A stretch of 64,000 nucleotides of DNA, from contig WNYE01000046.1 of the NCBI GenBank assembly GCA_021396245.1, positions 33,608 through 97,607 on the forward strand, in the 5' to 3' direction. This DNA is from Sporothrix humicola. Its lineage: Eukaryota > Ascomycota > Sordariomycetes > Ophiostomatales > Ophiostomataceae. The position numbers and the translations under genes were made by a program. Numbering within the stretch: position 1 is the stretch's first letter; each line of letters begins with the position of its first letter. A model generated the notes under the pieces. The model worked only from the letters and a program-made list of their open reading frames with translations. It had not been told where the DNA came from and made no database searches. This document shows positions 45,182 through 53,899 of the stretch, piece after piece.

Positions 45182-46644
45182 ATGTCTATTACAAAACTCC
45201 CCTGCGAACTCATCAATGCAATACTGCAGCGTCTCGACAGCTTCCGCGACTTGCTGTCGGCCCTGCTATCGTGCCGCCACGTCTACGCCAGCTTCCAGGA
45301 GAACCCGCGGCTAGCCATCCATATTTTGCAGAATCAAATCAACCCCGAGCTGCTGCCGTACGCCGTCGCCGTGCTGAAGGCGCGGCAGGCCAAGACGGAG
45401 CCGGACATCCAGGCGCTGCTGGAGAGACTCAGGAATGCTATGAAGCAGCATCAAGAGCCTCCAGCAGACCTGGCGACGATCCCGTTTGCGGGGCTGGCGC
45501 AGATGGGCGGGATGCACGAGATTATCCGCGGCTTTGTCGCGACATTCTCGGCCCGCGCGTGGGCGCATCTGCTCAAGACGGCGTTTCCAGACGGCGGTGT
45601 CGATGACAACGTTGGCCTTTCGCCAACCGAGTACATCCGCTTCTGCCGCGCCTTTTACCGGTACGAGCTGTACATGCGCCTCTTTGACGACAAGGAGCTG
45701 CAGGCGGCCGGGCACGCGTTTCTGCGCTCGTTTCCGGCGTGGGAGACCGAGGCGATTGGCTGCGTGCTCGACTTTCTCGAGCTCGAGTTTTCGCGAGGTG
45801 AGTTGTTGTCGTTGGCTATCCCGTCCCTCACCACCCTCTTTTTTAACAATACCAGCTAACACCAACACCCCAGCCACTCGAGATACTGTGGCTCACGACA
45901 TCTTTTTCGGCGAGCTGATGATCGACTATCTCGAGACAGGGCATCTCAATTCAAACAGACAACATTGGGTATGAACAGACGATAAGAAAAAAAAAACATG
46001 AAATGACCACTTTCCATCGCAGTAGATTTCCCATTGTATCCTACTAACACACCCTCCAGCTTGGCCGTGGCATCTTCTTCCTTCACAAACTCATGACAGA
46101 CAACTCTTTTGACGCCCAGCAGGACATGTTGTCTTCATCGTTTGCACACAACTCGGAACCGAATCTTTACGATGCGCTGCTGTACTTTTTGAAACGCGAC
46201 GACGGCTCCGATCTAGCCATACAGCCGGGCACGCTCTACTATGGGGAATACGGCGACGACCAGCAACCGTTCTACCTTGAAAACTACACCGACGAGCAGC
46301 GAGCGGCCCTCTTCCAACCATCCGAGCCTTGCATCGACGCTGACAGGGGGCCTTTTGAGGCCTGGTGGCCAGCCAACGTTGACTTTGCTCTGGGCGATTC
46401 GGTCATGATGGGAAATAACACCGGCTTTCGCGAACGGGCTTATGTACTCTGGGACGAGGACCGCCTGACCCGTCGGAACCTACTTAAGGTGTTTCTAGAC
46501 AACGCACCTCCGTCAGAGCTGGAGCTCGAAGACACCGAAAGCCAGCAGGAAGAAATGAACGAGTCGTTTGTTGCCCGCTCCAAAATGTACCAAAAGGGCG
46601 GCTGGGGATACTGGAACAAGGGCGACGAGAGCAAGTTTGTGTAA
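45182..46644 (+). CDS. F-box protein, three exons
   Basis: Exons 45182-45797, 45874-45968 and 46060-46644 give 431 residues; introns are 76 bp (phase 1) and 91 bp (phase 0), the second with a CTAAC branch site. The protein begins MSITKLPCELINAILQRLDS and continues RDLLSALLSCRHVYASF, an F-box motif. The body is helical and resembles many uncharacterised fungal F-box proteins with a C-terminal region rich in aromatic and acidic residues (YGEYGDDQQPFYLENY, FEAWWPANVDFALGD, YQKGGWGYWNKGDE). It is probably an SCF substrate receptor, substrate unknown. Start choice: first ATG, after an A-rich leader. Confidence 0.85.
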
Positions 46645-46838
46645 GTGTACGGTAAAGAAGTGTGAGAAATGTCTCATGAGAGGCCATAACACTGTGCTAA
46701 TTAGCAAAATATATCTAAAGATGACAAACGCGTTTAACGAATGGGGATATTTGAAAAAAAGAAGGGCAACCAACACATGAAAATTAGTAGCAATAAATTT
46801 ACAAAACGAGCAAATGTAAACAAACCAGCAGAGACAGA

Positions 46839-49800
46839 TCATATGCCGTCACCTTCAACCACTGCCACTGTCTGGCTCACGTTGGAGCCGTCTTGAGACA
46901 AGTAGGCGAGTTCCTCTCGCATCCACTCCATATTCTCCTCCGCGCGAATACGTGATTCGTCGTCTTTGGGGAGCTTTTGGTACAGTGCTAAAGTACTCTG
47001 CATCAAGGCAAAGCCTCGCTCCCTCTGGCCCAGCGTGAAGGTGAACAATGCCAGCATGAGCTGTGATTGTAGCCGAGAGAGATCGTCATCCGGGAGGTTG
47101 CTTTGCAGAGCGACCAATTCTTCCATATACTCCAGTGCCTTTTGTCTTTCGCCAGTGGCAAAAAGACAACGGGATAGTTGATGCATGACATCCAGACGAT
47201 CTGGGTCGTCTTCGCGTAGGAACGCAGTGCGGACTTTGAACACGTGCGCCATCAAAGTCGTCGCTTCTTTGGCTCTGCCCTCCCCATGTAAGAAAACAGC
47301 TAGATTGTACTGTGAAAGCAACCTTTGGGTGTTGTCTTCCGGTAGATTGCTTCCTAGGGCGACAACCTGCCCCATTAATCTCAGCGCCTTTTGCTTGTCG
47401 CCCATTTTGAAAAGATGTATAGCTAGGTTGCGCATCGATAGGACACGCTCCGGGTCGTTTTCGGGTAGAGTCGCGGTGCGCATGTCTACCACGCGTGTCA
47501 ATAGTGGTATCGCTTCTTTGACGCGGCCCGCCTGGAAGTAAAGTGTGGCCAACTCTTCTTCCGACTGCAGTCGATCGCCATCACCTTCCGAGAGCTTGCT
47601 GCGTACGCTGACGACATACGTCATCAGATCTAGAGCACGTTGCGTTCGGCCGTCGCGGGAGTACCACAACGCCAAATCATGCTTCCTTGCCATGACCCTT
47701 GAATCTTCCTCGGCTCGGGTGTTTGAGGAGCGGTGCTGGATGTCAAAGACTTTCTCCAGGAGTGAAATTGCTTCTCTGAGACGGCCAGATTCTCTATGGA
47801 CGTAAGCAAATAGGGTTTGCGCTTCTAGCCGTCTAAGCTCGTCCTCTGCTAGGTATTCCTGAACACGGACGACGTGTTCTAACCATTCCGTTGCCTTCTC
47901 TAAACGGCCCAGTTTGAGGTACGCATGCCCCAGGTTATGTAGCGAAACAAGCCACGAGTCGCATTTGTCATCCGGAACTGTTTTCGTTCCGACCGTCTGC
48001 TCAAGAAGGCCAATGGCCTTCTCGTACTGGCCTGTGGAGCAGTATGCAGTCCCGAGCTGGCACGTCAGATCAATGTCCAAGACAGAGTAGCGTGCGCTGT
48101 GCATTTGCATTTTGCTTAAGTCACTGGCACGTTCCAGCACGTCTAGAGCTTTGTTGTGCTGCCCGGAATGATTGTAGGCTCTTCCGAGATGGAACAGTAT
48201 ACAAATATTCATTTCAGGCACGCTTTCCTGTGCCCATGCTGCGCAAGACTCAAGGCATTCCACCGCATCAGCGTAGTTTTTGTCTTTTAGCAGGCAGTAG
48301 CCAGCTTCAAGGCCGAGACGGCAGGCCGTCTCTACGTCGACACCGACTATCGTGCTATCGCGGACAATATGAAGTACATGTGGCAGAAGCTGTCCGCATT
48401 TGTCATGATGCTCTTTATGGGTCCGTCGGAAGATGGCGTCAACATGTTTGAGCGCCGCCTGTGCCATTTGCTTCGACCGGCCAGACTTGTCGAACCAGTT
48501 GCGGGCTGCCAAGTGCACCAGGCTGTGCATGTCAATCGTGCCGTCGTCGTGCATAGTCATTAAGCTGTATTCGCAGAGCTCTGTTGCGACGTCGATTGTG
48601 CTAGCATCGGAAGAGCCGAAACGCGGCAGTAGCGAAAGCGGAATGGACTTTGGGTGAATTTGAGATAAAAAGCCCAGCAGCTCAATGGCATCCGGGCACC
48701 GTTTTTGCAGGTGATCAAAGGACACTTGCCAGGTGGCAGAAATGGCGTAGCGAGATCCTCTATGCTGTGTAGTGTCTTGTGTTTTTCTGAAAAGAAAGTC
48801 CATCCTGTCCACTTCAGTGCCACGGAGTAGACCAAGGTATGCTGTGGTCGACAATCCGGATACGTTTAAGTACGCCATGGCCTGTGTGATGGCGAGAGGC
48901 AGGAAATCAAGTTCGCCCAACACATCGTCGAGGGCGTACTCGTCCTCTTGTGTTTGAGTTTGTTTGCGTTTGAGAAGCCTGTATGCAAGTGTTTTGGACT
49001 GCGCCACGTCGAACTCGTCAAGGACAACGGTGGTGCTGGCAAGCGACGCGGCCACTTGGGCGGTGCGTGTGGTGACCAGGATGCGCCCCTTATCGCTTTT
49101 AGGAAAGTATTCCGCGAGCGCCTCTCTAAGCATGTCCGTTTCTAATTCTGACATTGCATTTGATATTGGCTCCGATTCGGATACACTAGATCTTCCGCAA
49201 ACGAGCTCCGGGTCGTCGGCATTATCCACTACCATAAGCCAATCACCGGCTTCATCGGAGCTCAGATACGCGCAGACCACGTCTTTGACGTCCTTCATGT
49301 CGCACAGGCGCGTATCGACCCGTTTTGGCTCATCGCCAAGGCTGATATTGGCGTCAAGGTTGAGTTTGGACGCGATGGCCTCATATGCCCTTTGAAATTC
49401 GCTTCTGCTCAGGGCTGGAACCCAAAAGACAGAGCATTCTGGCTTGTTCTTCTTGACCCAGTGGGCCATTGCATTGGCCACCTGAGTCTTTCCCACGCCT
49501 CCAAGACCGCGAAGGGCAATCTGTGGGTAGTTGTCCCCGAAAAAGAGCGTCTGAAGTTCCCGCAGAACGCTCTCACGACCGACAAAATCGGGGTTCTTCT
49601 GGAAGGGGAGATAGTAGCTTGCAGCCGCCTTCGCAGATCTGATTTTGTTTCGGGTCCTGCAACCGGTTGCATATGAAGAAGACGCTGCTACGTGCTGTTC
49701 CTGTTGTTGCTGCTGTTGTTGCCGTGGACTGGATGTTGCAGATCCTGAAGGGTGGTCGCTGTGAAAATAATGATTAAGGCCAGTTGGTCGGCTGTCATCG

Positions 49801-50801
49801 TCAGGAGGCTGCGTTGGAGGGGGACGGAGCGCTGGTCCTGCACCGCCGGACAAATAGACTGTCCGTGGCGACCGTATGAAACGCTGAAGGATGCTGCAAA
49901 ACGTCTTGTATCCAGGGCTGGTAACTGAAGAAAACCGTACCATCTCCATGTGGTTGGCATGGATCTTGGCGCGGCCGTGCTGTCGGTACGTGGCCGAGTC
50001 TTTGGTTACGACACGGTTGCCAAAAGCCGGCAGGGGCAGTATCTCATAAAAGCAAAAGATCTGAATTTCTTGCGCAGAGCCCGCGCTTACTTCCTTGCAG
50101 ACGTCCAGAAAGTGCACGTCAATATCGCCTGCAACGTCACTTCCCCTTTCCAATATCTCCAACAAGTTCCTGTTGGCAGATTTGAAGAAGCTGATACCCG
50201 CGACGAACCAACCCGCAACGTCGGCAAAGTATGACCCGCTGTGCGGCGTGCCCATAAAGATGACACCGACCAGAGATGCCGCAACACTGCCAAGTACCGG
50301 GTCAAGCTTCTTTTGATGCGACAGCGTTATTGTCCGCTTACACACAATGCCACCCAAACTGTGGACGACAAACACAATTGGGCGGTGCAGCGCATCGGCG
50401 TCCTCGCGGTCGCGCGTGAGCGTGTACAGGAAATCCTCAGCTAGACTACCAATAGTGTCTTTCGAGGCCACTGCGCCGCGGACCACGTCGGCATCGTAGC
50501 CAAACGTTAGGATACGAGCGTTGGGAAATCTTTCGGGCAAAAATGCTTGTGGCCACGGCTGTGAAGCGCCGCGCACCGTCCACGTCCTGTCACGGCTGCC
50601 AGTAAGCCCATGCAGGAAGCAGATGTCCACATTCGGATTGTCGGGACAGTACCAATCCTTAATATCGTATTCATCCGCACGGCGATGCCTCGGTGCCTTT
50701 GTCCTACCATGGACTTGGGTTGATGATGCCGGGCTGGTCCGGCCGGCATTCCTCGCACCAGCCGACTCGTTGTTGCCCTTGAAAAAATCGCGCAAAGGCA
50801 T
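46839..50801 (-). CDS. NLR: alpha/beta-hydrolase (SesB-like), NB-ARC and TPR domains
   Basis: Single-exon gene for 1,320 residues starting at MPLRDFFKGNN. Residues about 55-300 form an alpha/beta-hydrolase: CFLHGLTGSRDRTWT (oxyanion region), nucleophile motif VVHSLGG (about 147), FMGTPHSGSY, and a late HANHMEMVRF His site. This matches the SesB-like effector of fungal NLRs. The NB-ARC domain (about 415-740) shows FVGRESVLREL, P-loop GLGGVGKTQVANA (about 431), Walker B WLMVVDNADD, sensor ILVTTRT, LDFLPLAITQ and MHSLVHLAARNW. From about 830 to 1290, degenerate kinesin-light-chain-type TPRs follow (LGRAYNHSGQHNKALDVLE, LGHAYLKLGRLEKATEWLE and others). Such genes are linked to non-self recognition and regulated cell death. 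The frame is open 116 codons further upstream, but a 17-A tract encoding FFFFFF there argues against that start. Confidence 0.92.
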   Translation of the reverse strand: MPLRDFFKGNNESAGARNAGRTSPASSTQVHGRTKAPRHRRADEYDIKDWYCPDNPNVDICFLHGLTGSRDRTWTVRGASQPWPQAFLPERFPNARILTFGYDADVVRGAVASKDTIGSLAEDFLYTLTRDREDADALHRPIVFVVHSLGGIVCKRTITLSHQKKLDPVLGSVAASLVGVIFMGTPHSGSYFADVAGWFVAGISFFKSANRNLLEILERGSDVAGDIDVHFLDVCKEVSAGSAQEIQIFCFYEILPLPAFGNRVVTKDSATYRQHGRAKIHANHMEMVRFSSVTSPGYKTFCSILQRFIRSPRTVYLSGGAGPALRPPPTQPPDDDSRPTGLNHYFHSDHPSGSATSSPRQQQQQQQEQHVAASSSYATGCRTRNKIRSAKAAASYYLPFQKNPDFVGRESVLRELQTLFFGDNYPQIALRGLGGVGKTQVANAMAHWVKKNKPECSVFWVPALSRSEFQRAYEAIASKLNLDANISLGDEPKRVDTRLCDMKDVKDVVCAYLSSDEAGDWLMVVDNADDPELVCGRSSVSESEPISNAMSELETDMLREALAEYFPKSDKGRILVTTRTAQVAASLASTTVVLDEFDVAQSKTLAYRLLKRKQTQTQEDEYALDDVLGELDFLPLAITQAMAYLNVSGLSTTAYLGLLRGTEVDRMDFLFRKTQDTTQHRGSRYAISATWQVSFDHLQKRCPDAIELLGFLSQIHPKSIPLSLLPRFGSSDASTIDVATELCEYSLMTMHDDGTIDMHSLVHLAARNWFDKSGRSKQMAQAALKHVDAIFRRTHKEHHDKCGQLLPHVLHIVRDSTIVGVDVETACRLGLEAGYCLLKDKNYADAVECLESCAAWAQESVPEMNICILFHLGRAYNHSGQHNKALDVLERASDLSKMQMHSARYSVLDIDLTCQLGTAYCSTGQYEKAIGLLEQTVGTKTVPDDKCDSWLVSLHNLGHAYLKLGRLEKATEWLEHVVRVQEYLAEDELRRLEAQTLFAYVHRESGRLREAISLLEKVFDIQHRSSNTRAEEDSRVMARKHDLALWYSRDGRTQRALDLMTYVVSVRSKLSEGDGDRLQSEEELATLYFQAGRVKEAIPLLTRVVDMRTATLPENDPERVLSMRNLAIHLFKMGDKQKALRLMGQVVALGSNLPEDNTQRLLSQYNLAVFLHGEGRAKEATTLMAHVFKVRTAFLREDDPDRLDVMHQLSRCLFATGERQKALEYMEELVALQSNLPDDDLSRLQSQLMLALFTFTLGQRERGFALMQSTLALYQKLPKDDESRIRAEENMEWMREELAYLSQDGSNVSQTVAVVEGDGI

Positions 50802-52247
50802 CAGAACAAAGGCCACGCCAGGGCCTGGAGGGTTGTCGATGCGGTGATGATAGTTGCCTACCCGATGAATGGCTTCTGTTGGCAGAGAACGCAGTGCTCG
50901 AGTAAAAAAAAAAAAAAAAAAAGTTGGAAAGTCGGAAACAGAGGATGTTCTCGGGTTGTCTATCAGGACGACAGCCAGGTGAAAGCTGACCATATCTCCG
51001 CGCGCCCAAAGTTTGCGCGGCTCAAGGCTGGTTGAAAACACAGCCTCGTCCAGCCTCAGATGGCGATTCTGCCTGGCTGGTATACCCCTCCTTGCTCCCC
51101 TCCTCGCCAACAGGTGCACATTCAGATGACCAATCAGAAGGTGATGCAACCTTTCGCCCTGCGGTTAAGGCGTGGTATCAGGCGGTGCCATGCCTTCGAA
51201 ATGGGGGATTCTCAATCGAAGCCGAGGATGCTCGTCACGCGACTAGTCGTGATGTGAGGAGGGATATTTGCAGGAGCGGCTGGCAGCTTGGTCCGTACCT
51301 GAGCTTGGTGGGCATCCGAGCGATCGCGGCATTCGACCTTGTTCCCGATGCGTTCATCTTGATGGAGATGTCGACAATGGGCTTGTCGTCGTTAGTTTAT
51401 GGATGCTAACTGATGTCTTCAATCCCCGGCTCTGTGGAGGGGGACGCCGGCGATAAGTACGTACCTTGTAGTGAATGATATTGATGGGCACTTCGCAGAA
51501 ACGTCGCGGCTTAAGAACGAAATGGAAAAGGAATGGAAATAAACGAGATGGCGAGCGATCATGAGTTGTGTTTGGTTTGTGTTTGATTGAAAGATGCCCA
51601 CTCCCCTCGGTGCGCGTCTCCTTTTGTTTATTTTTGCCAGACTTTCAAAACAATGATCTTAACAGCGAGGGAAGGAGCCATCCACTCCCTGTTGGCTAGG
51701 CCCCCTTTCCCATACACTTAGTAGACGGCATCGCTCTTTCCTTGTAAAATATATGTCTTTGCTCTTGCCGCCGTCCTTGGAAGCAGGAGGACAGGAAGGA
51801 ACAGAATAGGGGGCCAGAAATAGATGCAAGTTCAGAAAGAGCGAAGGACACGATGGAATCCATCACTAGCTTTAGTGGTTATAGCCAGCTTTTCATTTGA
51901 GGCGTATTTTTAGCTTCTGAAATCTGGCTTTAACTAATTAATACACCGGACTCCACACACTGGACAACGAATGTCAACTTCTTCCATCTTCACCTGAAGC
52001 TGGGACTGGATCTGTCCTTGGTCCAAAGTCTCATCTATCGTCCAACTCATTTTGTCCACCATTTTCACCTTATTCTTCACCCCCACTTCGACTCCGGCTC
52101 CTCCTTAATCTGAAAAGGCTGCTCATCCACTGCCATCGTCTTCGGCTCCCATCTCCGTCGGTTACCGTCCGGTTTGACGAGTAGAATTGCACAACCTCCG
52201 TCGGCCGGCCTGTCTGTTAGCAAGTTGTTTTGGGTGACTTTGACCAG
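50802..52247. other. Intergenic DNA upstream of the TPR NLR
   Basis: Contains the 17-A tract (about 50905-50921 on the plus strand) and no supported gene. Confidence 0.45.
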
Positions 52248-52703
52248 CTACGCACCCTCGCCCGCACCCTCGCACGACTTACGAATATTCCCCGCCCCGC
52301 CAATGCCGTAACCGCGCCGCTGGCGGTCGCGCAGGGCCGTCTCCTGCTCGTCCTCTTCTGTTTCGCTGCCGGCCGTGTCGGCGGCGCCATCGTGTCCCTG
52401 CGCGTCCCAGACGAGGCCGTCCGGTCCAGCATAACTCTTTGGTCGGGTTTGTAAAGTCGATTGCCTGGCTGTCCTCCGCCTCTGTTTTGTCACGACTTGC
52501 CCAACGCCTGGGTCATGCCTTGGTGTCGGGAGTGGAGGAACATCTGTCGGTGTTCCTGGTGAGGGCTGCGCCAACTGGACGGCGGACACGCTGCGGACCA
52601 GCACGAGCCGGCCCTGGACGCGCACTTGGTGTCTCTTTCGCTTTGTCGTCGGCGGTGCGAGCAGCCGCCCGGCATCGGGGTCGTCGTAGTCGTAGGCGGG
52701 CAT
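52248..52703 (-). CDS. Possible small basic protein (151 aa), unsupported by homology
   Basis: Open frame starting MPAYDYDDPDAGRLLAPP with basic (TKRKRHQVRVQGR) and acidic (SETEEDEQETA) patches. It is low in hydrophobic residues, so it would be disordered. No domain is recognised. The local G+C-rich DNA keeps other frames open as well (52230-52454 and 52439-52762 on the plus strand), so the call is weak. Confidence 0.3.
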   Translation of the reverse strand: MPAYDYDDPDAGRLLAPPTTKRKRHQVRVQGRLVLVRSVSAVQLAQPSPGTPTDVPPLPTPRHDPGVGQVVTKQRRRTARQSTLQTRPKSYAGPDGLVWDAQGHDGAADTAGSETEEDEQETALRDRQRRGYGIGGAGNIRKSCEGAGEGA

Positions 52704-53899
52704 GGGAGAGAGTCGCAGTGTGTCGGTTCTGTAGAATTGAGCTCAGAATGATGTTCGCGTAAATCTTGACCTTGTTCTCGCAGTGCTTTAGGACATGGAT
52801 AGGGTAAAACGTAAATAATGTTGCATTCGTTATTCATGTGTCGTAGTATCGGATGATCATATATGCAAACGGTCGTGTCTTTCAAGAGAGTATTTCCAAA
52901 GACAACTTTCACTTTTCACTCTGCAAGCTTTCAGCTATGCCATCGACTCAGACACAGTCCTCTCACTGCCAATATGCATGACTTTGCCTCTCCTCATTTT
53001 ACTGTCTCGCCTGCAAGCCCCTCGGCCGTCCTTTCACCTTTTGCTCAGTCTTTTATCGCCTGCACAGGACCTTTCATTATCGAAATTACCAGGCACACAA
53101 CAGGCACACAGCAGTCAATAAAGACCAGAATGGCATCGAGAGAAACCGTTGGTCCTCTCCCACACTAGGCCAAATCGGACAGCTGCAAGTCAGAATTGGA
53201 GGGCGCTGAGACCTTGGACCTTGAGGGCCCACTGATAAGAGCTTTGCATCCCATGGAATTGGCAAATGTCATTACGGAGGTGGCTTGCTGTTGTTCTTTC
53301 TTATCAATGAACAAAAATAATGCATGTGTCAAATGCCACATAGATGAGAATGGGTTTCTGATTTTAACACACAGGTCGTTGTGTTCATACCGAGTCTGCG
53401 AGAAGGCCGTGTCGAGATTCCCGATTCGAAGCTCTGGGTGATCAGGGTGGCCGGAATCGAATATTTACTGAACTCGCAGTCTTAGCTTCTATTCAAGTAT
53501 CATTTTCCCCATGTTTCCATCCCAACAAATCATGATCATGGATTGTTCTCTCTAATCGTGATGTCCAGATTGTCTCTGTTGAAGTCAATCTCTGGATTGG
53601 TCGCCAAAATAAGCTTTTCAGGGAGCATTTTTAGGGGCACTCCTAACGGTGTTTCCCCTGAAAATCCAGCAGGGGCGCCAACCGTCGGCCAGGTGGCAAT
53701 ACACGCTAAAATCAATTAAACTCGACGCGTCTGCCTGCAAGGACGCGTCTCACTGAACTCCCCAAAAAAGCTACGATAACGATAAGCTTTGTGCAGGCAA
53801 GACATCACACCAGACCGGCTCACCATTGCGGTCAGCCAACCGAACATTGACGATTACCAACCGGCGACGATACCAAACGACACCGGCGACGACACTAAC
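52704..53899. other. Intergenic DNA upstream of the CHL1-type helicase gene
   Basis: No supported gene. The helicase frame is open back to about 53789 without an ATG. The GTGCAG at about 53790-53795 could be a splice acceptor of an unseen 5' exon. Confidence 0.4.
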
